NCBI RefSeq assembly: GCF_902167145.1
Contig: NC_050104.1
Span: 106,589,849 to 106,653,848 of the forward strand
Direction of reading: 5' to 3'
Length of the DNA: 64,000 bases
DNA from: Zea mays
Taxonomy: Eukaryota > Streptophyta > Magnoliopsida > Poales > Poaceae
Shown here piece by piece: positions 53,819 through 64,000 of the stretch. The position numbers were made by a program, and so were the translations under genes. Position 1 is the stretch's first letter; every line of letters starts with the position of its first letter. The notes beneath the pieces were generated by a model. The model was not told the DNA's origin, did not search any database, and saw only the letters and a list, made by a program, of their open reading frames with translations.

Positions 53819-56800
53819 GATGTTTTCAAGTTGTTCATATACCTCGCTCCCACGCAAAGTTTAGTCATCAAGGAAGGGTCGGCCTCGCCTCGGCAAAGCC
53901 CGACCCTCCCTCGGGGGCTAAAAGGGGGGAACCCCCTCCGCGTCGAATTTTTTCCTCGAAAAAAGATCCTTTCTGCCAGAATGTCTTTCGTGCTTTTTGA
54001 CTACTTCGAAAGTGGATCCTGAAAACGACGGAGTACACGTAAGCAGCCAAGGCTGACCGAGCCGAGGGATTCCTACGCCTCCGGGATACGAATACCTCAC
54101 TCATCACCTTCTGCGATAAGTAACTCACGTTCGGATAAGTGATTCCGCGGACCGAACAAGTCTTCACGTTCGGAAGCTCTTCCGCCGGAACGATTCTTCG
54201 AGCCTTCTCAACTGCGTCGGTGACAGGACCCCATGGACGGGTAAGAGTGCGTGTAAGCGGCAAGGCCGACCGAGCCGAGGGACTCCTACGCCTCCGGGAT
54301 ACGGATACCTCACTCATCACCTTCCGTGAGAAGCAACTCTCGCTCGCACAAACAATTCTGTTACCGACAAAAAAGTCTAGATACTCGAAACAAGAGGAAA
54401 AGAGACGCGACTTTACAACACGGCGAGGGTGTGTTTTGGCCTCGGCGGCCGCAGAAAACACACACTACAAGATAATCCGATCCTGCAGGCTCGGATCCTG
54501 ACGGCTAAAGGGAGCAGCAGCACCCTCGGCGTCGACAACACCTTCGGCAAGGTCCGACCTGGCCTCGGACGGTGACACGGTCCAAGGGTCTCCGCTCTGA
54601 AGGACAACGTCATCACCAAGCCCGGGCCATTGCCGCCAGGGTCTTCTCCGGGAATCCGGCCCGAGCAGGTGGCTCGGCCGGTCACCCCAGGGCCTCGGCC
54701 AGCTGTCCTCCGAGGACATCAGCCCAACTCAAGGCCTCGGCAGGTCAATTCCGGCGTCGGTTCTGCTAACGTATGACCCGGCCAGGCTCCGACCAACCAG
54801 ATCTTCTCTTCGAGCCAACTCTGCCTCTGTTCGCGCTGACACCGCTACCCCTGGCCTCGGCTCATCGAAGAGCGGCCGAGGGGTTCCTCTAACTAAGCAA
54901 GGGAAGCCTCGGACAACAAGGCTGACCGAGCCGAGGGAATCCTACGCCTCCGGGATACGGATACCTCACTCGTCACCTTTACACGAGGTGACTCACGCTT
55001 GGTGAAGCGGTTCAGACAACCAACAGGCGAGTCTTAGTGCTCGAAAATGAGGAAAAACACGGCTCCGTGCCGAAATTACATACATGTTCAGGCCTCGACA
55101 GCCACAATGAACAAAAACACTAGCATTCAAAGTGCCATTACAAAACGGAACTCCGGTTCCACCTCCGCAGGTACGAGCAACCCCACTCGACGGAGGGGGG
55201 GCCTGCGGAGCAACAGAAGACCGACGGGCGGCTCGCCGTCGCCCGCTCCGGCAGCGGCGACGACGACGACTTCTGCTCCGGGGGGCCGAACAGCGGCAGC
55301 GATGACCTCAGGGCGGATGCCGCTGCCAGGAGGCCCTCGCCCGTGCCCAAACTCGTGAGGCAAGGACGGGCAGAAGGCCATAGAGTTGGAGGTCGGTCCG
55401 TGGGCGGCCCTGGCCATCTCGTGGGCGGAAGAACCTCTTCTAGCTGCCGTGGCGGAAGCCGGCGCCGAGAGCGGCTTCGAAGCCACTCGGGTCCGAGAGC
55501 CAGGCACGCGGCAGCTGCCGGTGCCACGGACGACAACCGCCCTTCCCCCCGATCACTGAGGGAAGGAGCGGGCCACCGCCCACGCAGGGGCCGACCCCAA
55601 CTCGGCACACTCCCCTCCCCAGCCCTGGTGATGAAAATCCTTGAGGCTGAGGGAGAGGCAGAGGCCGCAGCCCGGTTCGCTTTCCCCCACCATCGAACTG
55701 GAGGTCACATCTTGGGTGACCGCCGGCGGAGGGGTGCAACCGGGCTGCATTATGAAAATCCTTGAAGCCGAACGATGGCTGAAAGGTACCAACTCCCGTG
55801 GAGTTGCGTTCCCCCAACGACAAGGCAGAAAGACGGCGGGTATCCCCCATCCGGGGGCTTGGAAGGTGGAAAGACATGATGCATAAGGGAGCGCGAAGAC
55901 ATGGTCGCCTTCTAAGGGGGTCACCCTCCTTTTAAAGGTGACTCTCCTTACTTGCGTCCCCAGCCGTCGCGGGCTGAGTCTTCTCCAACACGCTCCAAGG
56001 CCCTCCTCCTACGGCGCGGGGGCTGGGTCCCACACATCATGCAAGCCGGCCCAGAACAGAAGAAGCCAAACCGCCGCGCGCGGTGCGTGCAACCGCCCAG
56101 CGGTTACAAGCGGCTCTCCACTTTTGCCCAGACCAGCGGGCGAAAGGGCGGGCATCCATGCAGGCGGCATGCAACCGCGCCAAGTGGGCGAACTTCTCCG
56201 ACTCCCAACACGCCCAGCACGGAGGCCCAGGCCCACGCGTCATGCCACCGGCGCGCCGAATGCTTCGTGCATGCAACTGCACCGCCACTTGCGCCACCAC
56301 CGCGCCGCCTCGACTGCAGAACCAATACCGCGACTCGAGGCGACCCAGCGCACGACCCAGCAGCACCAGCCTGGCGCGACGGTCAATGTGGCCAGAAATG
56401 GGCCGGCAGTAATGACGGTGGCAGGCGGGCAGGAACAGCGGTCGCGTCGTCAGCCAAGCTTACGTCCCATCCGGGGGCAGGGAGAGAACCCTCTCTGACG
56501 GCGTGAAGACGACGCGCCCGTGTTCCGTTCCTCGAACGGCCCGCGCACGCGCAACGGCCGCCCCGCGAACCACTCGCCCCGTCGCATTAACTCCGCGGCG
56601 AGACAGGCGGCGCCTCTGGCAGGAGAAGCGAGCGACGCTTCGCCTTTGCCATAACAATCGCATAAAAAAAGGTACGCCGCGTCGTTCGATTTCGTATCCT
56701 TTTCCTTTTTTCCTCTTTCTCTCTCTTGCAACAGGGACCGGGAAAGGGGGATACCCCGAAAAGGATCCTTCCCCGTGAAGGAACCAGGCTCCGAGCCTCC

Positions 56801-57740
56801 CTACTGATCAGAGGTTCGAAGGCTGGCCCCTCGGAAGGGTTCAACAGCCGCCTCAGAGCACGTGGGCTCCACACCCACTACTGGTCAGAGGTTCGAAGGC
56901 CGGCCCCTCGGAAGGGTTCAACAGCCGCCTCAGGCTACTCGAGCTCCGCGCCCACTACTGATCAGGGGTTCGAAGGCTGGCCCCCGAAGGGTTCACAGCC
57001 GCCTCAGACACAGAGCGAGGGATGACCATGGGTACGTTCGATACATAACCAAGGCTCGGGCTGCGCTCCCGAGGTACCCTAGGACATTTCCGAGACCAGC
57101 GGGAACGATCTTGTAACGGAATCCCACCAGAGGGAGGCATCGAGCCCTCGGACCCCGTCGCCAGGGGACCGGGTCCGGCAGATCACCCGCAGGTACTTTT
57201 GGGCGCGCCTCTGGGCCTCTAGCCGACCCCTAACGAATGGGGCACGGACGTCCACTCGGATTACCCGCCTGCAGCTCACCGGAGACACCATGTTCGGCGC
57301 CCACCGAGGGCAACATGGCGCTTTCCCCCCCTCCTCCTTGCGAAAAGGCAACGCAGGGGCGTATGTAAAAAAGTCGAGTCTGTCCCTGATCGCCCTCTCG
57401 CCCTGTGTAGAGGCTCGGGGGCTGCTCTCGCAAACCCGGCTCCGGCCGAACCGTTGACAGCGTCAACATACCAGCCCGAGAACTGGGACCCGACCGTACA
57501 CCCGGGCTACGGCCAGCTCGCATGAGGGAACGACCAGACCAGCCGAAGCATTACGCGAGGCATTAAGACCTCGGAGGAGACAAACCACTCCTCCGAGGCC
57601 TCGGGGGCTACACCCGGCGGGTGCGCTCGCGCGCACCCACCGGAACAAAACGCAACCGAGAAAGGCTGGTCCCCTTGCAAAAAAGTGCGACGAAAGCCTC
57701 CAAGCGAGTGCTAACACTCCCTTTGAGGCTCGGGGGCTAC
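53819..57740 (+). other. Post-pol noncoding region of second Tat element
   Basis: About 3.9 kb. A module GCTGACCGAGCCGAGGGA followed by TCCTACGCCTCCGGGATACG and CTCACTC occurs three times (near 54046, 54259 and 54916). Two similar blocks with ATGAAAATCCTTGAGGCTGA lie at 55629 and 55751. Minus-strand frames of 123-197 codons exist (53868-54461, 55138-55608, 55440-55877). Tat elements sometimes carry an antisense gene here, but I recognise no protein and cannot claim one. A polypurine-type GAGGCTCGGGGG precedes the LTR. Confidence 0.65.
56801..57010. repeat. Three tandem copies of a 76-77 bp unit
   Basis: CTACTGATCAGAGGTTCGAA and GGGTTCAACAGCCGCCTCAG recur near 56801, 56878 and 56954, with small deletions in the last copy. 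Confidence 0.85.
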
Positions 57741-58238
57741 TGTCGGGGACCATAATTAGGGGTACCCTCAAGGCTCCTAATTCTCAGCTGGTAACCCCCA
57801 TCAGCATAAAGCTGCAAAGGCCTGATGGGTGCGATTAAGTCAGGGATCAGTCCGTTCGAAGGACTCGATCACGCCTCGCCCGAGCCTAGCCTCGGACAAG
57901 GGCAGCCGACCCCGGAGGATCTCCGCCTCGCCCGAGGCCCCCTCCAGCGGCTAACGTATTCCCGGCTCGCCCGAGGCCCTGTCTTCGCCAAGAAGCAACC
58001 CTGACCAAATCGCCGCACCGACTGACCAAATCGCAGGAGCATTTAATGCAAAGGCGGCCTGACGCCTTTATCCTGACGCGCGCCCTTTAGCCGACAGAGC
58101 CGAAGTGACCGCCGTCACTTTGCCGCTCCACTGACCGGCCTGACAGAAGGACAGCACCGCCTGCGCCACTCCGACTGCGGTGCCACTTGACAGAGTGAGG
58201 CTGACAGGCAGTCAGGCCCGGCCACAGGCACCATAGGA

Positions 58239-58835
58239 AACTCCGCTCCGCCCGACCCAGGGCTCGGACTCGGGCTAAGTCCCGGAAGACGGCGAACTCC
58301 GCTCCGCCCGACCCAGGGCTCGGACTCGGGCTCAGCCCCAGAAGACGACGAACTCCGCTCCGGCCACAGGCACCATAGGAAACTCCGCTCCGCCCGACCC
58401 AGGGCTCGGACTCGGGCTAAGTCCCGGAAGACGGCGAACTCCGCTCCGCCCGACCCAGGGCTCGGACTCGGGCTCAGCCCCAGAAGACGACAAACTCCGC
58501 TCCGCCCGACCCAGGGCTCGGACTCGGGCTAAGTCCCGGAAGACGGCGAACTCCGCTCCGCCCGACCCAGGGCTCGGACTCGGGCTAAGTCCCGGAAGAC
58601 GGCGAACTCCGCTCCGCCCGACCCAGGGCTCGGACTCGGGCTCAGCCCCAGAAGACGGCGAACTCCGCTCCGCCCGACCCAGAGCTCGGACTCGGGCTAA
58701 GTCCCGGAAGACGGCGAACTCCGCTCCGCCCGACCCAGGGCTCGGACTTGGGCTCAGCCCCAGAAGACGACGAACTCCGCTCCGCCCGACCCCAGAACTC
58801 GGACTCCGCCCTGGCCTCAGCCGACGGTCTCCGCC
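58239..58835. repeat. 56-bp tandem array in 3' LTR, about ten copies
   Basis: Same unit as at 46057, expanded. At 58360-58380 the array is interrupted by GGCCACAGGCACCATAGG, which is the sequence just before the array, so one expansion step copied the array edge into it. Confidence 0.88.
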
Positions 58836-59304
58836 TCGCCCGACCCAGGGGCTCGGACTCGACCTCGGCCACGGAAGACAGACTCGACCTCGGCTTCGGA
58901 GGAGCTTCCACATCGCCCAACCTAGGGCACAGACCAGCCACGTCAACAGGAGGCGCTATCATCACCCTACCCCAAGCTGACTCGGGCCACGGGGAACAAG
59001 ACCGGCGTCCCATCTGGCTCGCTCCGCCAGATAGGCAATGATGGCGCCCCGCATACTCTGTGACGACGGCGGCTCTCAGCCCCCTTACAGAAGCACGAGG
59101 ACGTCAGCAAGGACTCAACAGCTTCGACAGCTGTCCCTCCGCCAGGCTCCAGCACTCCTCCGACGGCCACGACATCACACCAGCTGGGTGCCAAAATCTC
59201 TCCGGCTGCCACAACGGCATGTACTTAGGGCGCTAGCTCTCCTCCGCTAGACACGTAGCACTCTGCTACACCCCCATTGTACACCTGGATCCTCTCCTTA
59301 CACC

Positions 59305-59313
59305 TATAAAAGG
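59305..59313 (+). promoter_or_regulatory. TATA box of second Tat element, 3' LTR
   Basis: CCTATAAAAGGAAGG, identical to the 5' LTR box. It could drive outward transcription into 59613 onward. Confidence 0.5.
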
Positions 59314-59617
59314 AAGGACCAGGGCCCTCTTAGAGAAGGTTGGCCGCGCAGGGACGAGGACGAGACGGGCGCTCGCTTGAAGCTGCTCGCTCCCTCTCCC
59401 GCTTGGACGCTTGTAACCCCCTACTGCAAGCGCACCCGACCTGGGCGCGGGACGAACACTAAGGCCGCGGGATTTCCACCTCTCTCACGCCGGTCTCCGA
59501 CCACCTCACTTCCCCCCTTTGCGCTCGGCCTCGCGTCGACCCATCTGGGCTGGGGCACGCGGTGACATTCACTCGTCGGCTTAGGGACCCCCGGTCTCGA
59601 AACGCCGACAGTATACC

Positions 59618-61078
59618 TACATCGTAATGGGCTTTAAGCTAGGTGGTCTGTGGTCCACATGAACCACCCTATAGCTCTGCCCTGGTTTATCATGAAAATT
59701 ATAAATTCATTAAAAACAATATATAGTATACATGTGGCAGACTAAATCAACATGCCAATGTTAGGACTTAGATGAATAGGTAAGAACTTCTCATAGAACT
59801 TCTTGTTCTTCCCATAGATTTTCTTCTCCTTTTCTTCCCTATCATCATTTTTAGAGTATGAACAATTTGTTATGAAATGACCACTCTTACCATAATTATA
59901 TCAACTTTTCTTTAATCATGGCTTGTAGGTCTTTTTTCCTCTGCCCTTCCAATCCTTCATGGTCTTCTTGAAGTTTTGGATGAAGAGGGCCATCTCCTTC
60001 TCATTAAGGTTTGATTTTTCTTCATCTTCGCCATCGTCACTCGATGACTCCTCCTTCACCACCTTGGCCTTTTGCCTCTTGGTTGCTTTTAGAGCAACCT
60101 CTTGTGGCTTGTCAGTGGGGATGCCCATGGAGAGGTTCATGATGTACTTGGCTTCTTCTTGCAAGATGTCTTTGTTGATGATCCTCCCAAACACTTCTTC
60201 TAGGGTGACCTTCCTATAATTAGGACTTTTCATGAATTATGGTACACAATGTAGGATTTCTTACCACATAAGCATGTAGCATCCTCTTGATGATCTTATG
60301 GTCGTTCTACTTCTTGCTTCTGAGGCTCCTTAGATAGTTGACGATGTTCTTGAGCTGGTTGTACATCTCTTGTGGAGACTCATTGGGGTGGATGGCAAAT
60401 CTTCTGAGCTCTCCCTCAAGAAGCTCGATTCTTGCTTTTTGGATGGCTCTTGTTCCTTTGTCCGCCACCTTGAGAGTGTCCCAAATTTCTTTAGTACTCT
60501 CTAATCCATGCACCTTGTTGTACTCTCTTGGTTGAGACGAGTGCTCAGCACGGTGAACACTCGAGCATTGTGGTGGATCTTTTGCTCAACTTATGTTTGA
60601 GAATAGTCCTTGTCATCGCTATCTGACAATTTCATCCCATCTTCAACAACATTCCAAATACTTGGATGGAGTGAGTATGAATGTACTCTCATACTATGGC
60701 TCCACTTGTCATAGTTGGTTCCATAAAATTGAGGTGGCTTGCTAAGTGAGATCGATAATAGAGGGGTAGTGATATTAGAAGGAATGCGTCCATAATTAAA
60801 AACAAGCAAGAATAATTAGATTTCACCAATTTTTTATGTCGCCGCTTGGTGTGGATGACCTCGTCCTCACTACTTGAGCTTGATGAAGAGGTATCATCAT
60901 CGGAGGAGGAGACCACCACCTTCTTCTTTTCCTTGGTCTTCTTGGGCCCCTTCTTCTTGTGGTTGTTCTTTGATCTAGAGTGGATGGACTCTTCTTTCTC
61001 CACCTCCTTGTCCTTGTTCTTCTTGAATTTGGAACCTTCCCCAACATCACTTTGAGTTATTAGACTAATAAAGTGTTA
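59618..61078 (-). pseudogene. Sirevirus-like copia Gag, decayed
   Basis: From right to left on the minus strand: a lysine/serine-rich N-terminus (RSKNNHKKKGPKKTKEKKK, SSSDDDTSSSSSSSEDE), then LSKPPQFYGTNYDKWSHSMR, HGLESTKEIWDTLKVADKG, GELRRFAIHPNESPQEMYNQ and LKNIVNYLRSL, then LEEVFGRIINKDILQEEAKY and EKEMALFIQNFKKTMKDWKG. These are the Gag blocks of Opie/Ji-type elements in order. The knuckle reads stop-YNYGKSGHFITNCSY: the first Cys is a stop and the second a Tyr. Several frameshifts. The left end is cut by the second Tat element. Confidence 0.8.
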
Positions 61079-61092
61079 GGATCGGGTACCAA
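61079..61092 (-). other. Primer-binding site of decayed copia element
   Basis: The minus strand reads TTGGTACCCGATCC next to the LTR end, a mutated initiator-Met site. Confidence 0.65.
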
Positions 61093-61093
61093 T

Positions 61094-61726
61094 TGAAAGT
61101 CGCCTAGAGGGGGTGAATATGCGAAACCTGAATTTTACAACTTAAAACACAAAACTTGATCCAATATTAGCGTTAGAACAAGATATGGGTTGGTTGGAAT
61201 AAGTTTACAACTTGCGATTGTTTCTTAGATGAATAAGCGTAATTTACTTGAGAAACAATGTAGAATTTAAATAATGATCAATGAATAAGAACTTAGGAAG
61301 GAAAGGAGGAAAACAAATTGCAATCAAAAGAACATAATAACATAGTAATTTGTTTTTCAGAGTTCGGTTTCCCAATGAAACGTATGTCTCTATTGAAGAG
61401 TCTCGAAGGACAACATCTTTTAACCCTTTCTTCACTCTAGTGATCGCAAAGATCAATCTTCAGTCCTCTTTCCTTTTTTCTCAATGAGTTTGATATGTCG
61501 CAAGGCGCTCCACACACTTGGAGGATCATGCCTACTTTACATAATCAACGGGAGTCTTAAATCCAAGGCTCAAGATCACAACAAACTCACAATCTTCAGC
61601 TCACACAAGTGCTCTAACTATTCTCACTTAGAATGGCTAATACTAGCTCACTACTCAATTTGTGGCACTTGGGACTCTTTGATCACTTGGAGGTGTTGCT
61701 CTTATGTATGCATTTGCTTGCTCAAC
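61094..61726 (-). repeat. 5' LTR of decayed copia element, truncated
   Basis: Starts TGAAAGTCGCCTAGAGGGGG (the usual maize-type copia LTR edge read in reverse) and is cut at 61726 by the next LTR. Confidence 0.7.
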
Positions 61727-64000
61727 TGTCACACCCAGTTTTGGAATGCAAACCGAATGTGAACCATGTACGTGCCAGGATCAGAAACTCATGTACACAG
61801 CGATTACATAATTGGACATCATCACACATTGCTCAGAATAAACAGCGGAAATGTACTTTATTACATCAAGATGTCCAAGACATCCACAGAGTCTAATACA
61901 TAGTCATTAGCATTAATATCATCAATGTGCGGAAATACGTAATGTAGCAGATAAGGCCTTTGCATGCAGCTGACTTAGGATTTTCCACTAAGCAAAACTA
62001 GAATTCGTCGTTGTTCTGAAACTCCTCAAAGTCTTCCATGTTGTCAGCATCTCCTCCTGAGCACTGAGTACAGTGGGGACAACCTGGGGTGGGGGTGGTT
62101 TTTAAAGCAAGGGTGAGTACACATCAACGTACTCAGCAAATGTCCTGTTTGGCTAAAGTGGGCTAGCTGTATGTGGAGTTAAGGTTAAGCAGTTGCCTTT
62201 AGTTGGTCAAGTATTTATTACTAATAGTAGAGCCAAATTTTAGTAATAAACCCAGTTATTACCCAAGTGTACTCCCTCCAAGAGGAAATACCAGAGTTCA
62301 TAATTATAACCATCATCATTAATCATCATCATAAAAGTATCCAAAGTTCTTCTAATCAAAGAGGATCCCAAGGCCTCTCTTAACCGTGAGCACGACTGAT
62401 ATACCAGTTTCTAACACTCTACAGAGGTCACACACTTTACCCACAAGTCGTGATTCCCATTCTGCCCGGAGATCATGACTCTCCATTGATCACTCCCAAG
62501 GTGACCAAGCAGGGTCTCACTATGTAGCCTTTACAAACATTCCCCAGAGGTCATAGTCGCCTATTAGGTTTATCCGATTTGATAAACACAGTACCTCTCC
62601 CCAAAGGAAGGGTGACTAACAAAACCAAATCAAGAACCTCTGCAACCAGCCTCGGCAGAGCAAGTACTGTGCCCGAACCCCATTGACGGCCCTACGGCGA
62701 AGCCAACTACACCTCAGGTTCCTCTAATTAATCAGCTAAGGGCGTCCCATTCCACCCTCATGGTTGCACTATTATCCCGGGTTGTTACTCCCCAAACAGG
62801 TCCTTACGGAGAGGTACTCAGAAAAATGGCATGAGTCCCCTAAAGTATCACAGGATCATCATCGGGATAACATCATCGTATCATAAGTATTCACATCATG
62901 TTCATTGATTAAAGTAAAGCAATAACATAAAGCTAACCATGATAACCCAAAAGGTAAACAAGGATATGATAAAAACAGACTAGTCAATCCTTAGGTTTCA
63001 ATAATGTAATGCAGGACTGTGAATTAATAAGTAAATAGGACATAATAGGTCTGAGAACACTTGCCTTCACCAGGTTGTTGCTCAGGAAGATCTTCGGCAA
63101 CACACTCAGGAACCACAGGCTGCTCGTTGTCTAAATAAAGCGATCATACATTCAATACATTTGGGAAAAGACAAATGAACAGCACACCGAACATGCAATC
63201 AAGTGAATACAAGCTTGATAGGACATTATAAACACAAAAGATAAAACTAATGTTAGGGATTAGTACATTTAGGGATTAGTGATTCTCTGAACATTATGGA
63301 TTACATAACTTAGTTCTTCTAATTTTAGTGAGACACAAAATTATACCAGGGATCAATTCACACATGGCATAATATTAATCTCACAAAATTAAACACCTAA
63401 GTATCATTAGGGTTTTCCTTTTTGTTTTCTTATTTCATAAATTAATTATTACATACACTAACCTATAGCTTAGACATGAAATTAAAGTACACAGACTGTG
63501 GATGAACATAATTTATTTGAACAGAGAATATTCCTATGAACATTTTGTAATTTGAACCACTAAATTTGGAGTTCATATGAAAAAGATATAAAATAAACAA
63601 GTTTTGAAGTTTGAAATATAAAACTAGGTCCAATTCTGTGATTATTTAAAAGGCCAGGGGTCTGTTTATAAGAGTTCAGGGGCGTGCGCGCAAAACCTAA
63701 GGATGGCAAATTGATTCTCGGAAAACCGAGGGGTTCTTTAGCAATTTTACCACGCGAAGGGGTATCGGGCCTTCTCGACCGTTAGATCCTAAATCAACAA
63801 TCGAGATCAGATCCCGCAGACGAGCGCGCGCGCGCGAATGCACGGTGAGCGCTGACAGGTGGGCTCGGGCTGTCAGCGACCCGAGGTAGGGCTAACAGCC
63901 CGGGCCCAGTGACAGAGCGCAAGTGAGGGGAGTGGGTCTGAGCGGCTGGATTTGCATCGGACGATTGAGATTAGATTGGTTCTAATTATATCTAGAATGT
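61727..64000 (-). repeat. Long LTR of a minus-strand element (probably its 3' LTR), continues past window
   Basis: Begins TGTCACACCCAGTTTTGG inside the copia LTR; TCAAC (61722-61726) is the candidate target duplication. It has the same layout as 3007-6696: GAGCACGACTGATATACCAG, CACACTTTACCCACAAGTCG, AAGGGCGTCCCATTCCACCC, then AT-rich, then a GC-rich block from 63750. Orientation is by analogy with those LTRs. No coding region seen. Confidence 0.7.

Larger units (their letters stand above)
57741..59610 (+). repeat. 3' LTR of second Tat element, 1870 bp
   Basis: Matches 45559-47177 closely outside the 56-bp array. It ends GCCGACA, then GT and the target duplication ATACC. Confidence 0.9.
45559..59612 (+). 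mobile_element. Tat-lineage gypsy element (Huck/Flip-like), complete but decayed, 14.05 kb
   Basis: LTRs start TGTCGGGGACC and end GCCGACA; ATACC flanks both sides (45554-45558 and 59613-59617) if two extra bases GT are counted at the 3' end. Order inside: primer-binding site, gag, protease, RT, RNase H, second RNase H, integrase, then about 3.9 kb of noncoding sequence. One reading frame covers all of gag-pol with seven stops and one single-base loss. The name Huck/Flip is from LTR wording I remember and is not certain. Confidence 0.88.

Noticed and set aside
55638..56500. Plus-strand frames of 100-186 codons in the Tat tail
   Set aside because: Arg/Pro/Ala-rich, overlapping in three phases, with no recognisable domain.

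Overview
The window is plant nuclear DNA and fits a grass genome of the maize type (Zea or a close relative). The signs are stacked nested LTR retrotransposons, a Helitron whose two ends fit the maize consensus, a Sirevirus copia element with several polypurine tracts, two Tat-lineage gypsy elements with two RNase H domains, and one spliced host gene in 64 kb. The species call is inference. I see no bacterial, viral or organellar genes, no tRNA or rRNA genes and no CRISPR array.

Layout. (1) 1-6696: a non-autonomous minus-strand element with 3.69-kb LTRs, cut by the window edge. (2) 6697-9548: a second minus-strand element, of which a 2.75-kb LTR, the primer-binding site and a scrap of internal sequence are visible; element 1 sits inside it. 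(3) 9549-15300: a decayed minus-strand Tat-lineage gypsy element (gag, protease, RT, two RNase H domains, start of integrase, 5' LTR), itself split by element 2. (4) 15685-23900: an 8.2-kb minus-strand Helitron carrying fragments of at least four unrelated host genes: sigma factor, xylanase carbohydrate-binding module, SRP19 and a DUF632 protein. (5) 23901-29730: the host-gene island. It holds an apparently intact COM1/SAE2/CtIP-type DNA-repair gene (Protein Gamma Response 1) on the minus strand, with small MITEs on both sides. (6) 29841-44972: an L1-type LINE with matching target-site duplications. It is interrupted by an LTR remnant (about 30860-31974) and by a complete gag-only Sirevirus (33460-44123). 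The Sirevirus holds a 2.4-kb PIF/Harbinger-like element (38964-41376) with a truncated transposase and a piece of a nitrate reductase gene. (7) 44982-45558: a short older stretch with a homeodomain-leucine-zipper remnant. (8) 45559-59612: a complete Huck/Flip-like Tat gypsy element with both LTRs, one reading frame broken by seven stops and one frameshift. (9) 59618-61726: a decayed minus-strand Sirevirus-like gag plus its 5' LTR. (10) 61727-64000: the outer part of another long minus-strand LTR.

Only COM1 looks like a working host gene; it acts in processing double-strand-break ends and in meiosis. Among element genes only the 620-residue Sirevirus Gag is open from end to end. Everything else is mobile-element structure or gene debris. 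The nesting gives relative ages: the Harbinger-like element is younger than its Sirevirus, the Sirevirus is younger than the LINE, and on the left element 1 is younger than element 2, which is younger than the Tat element.
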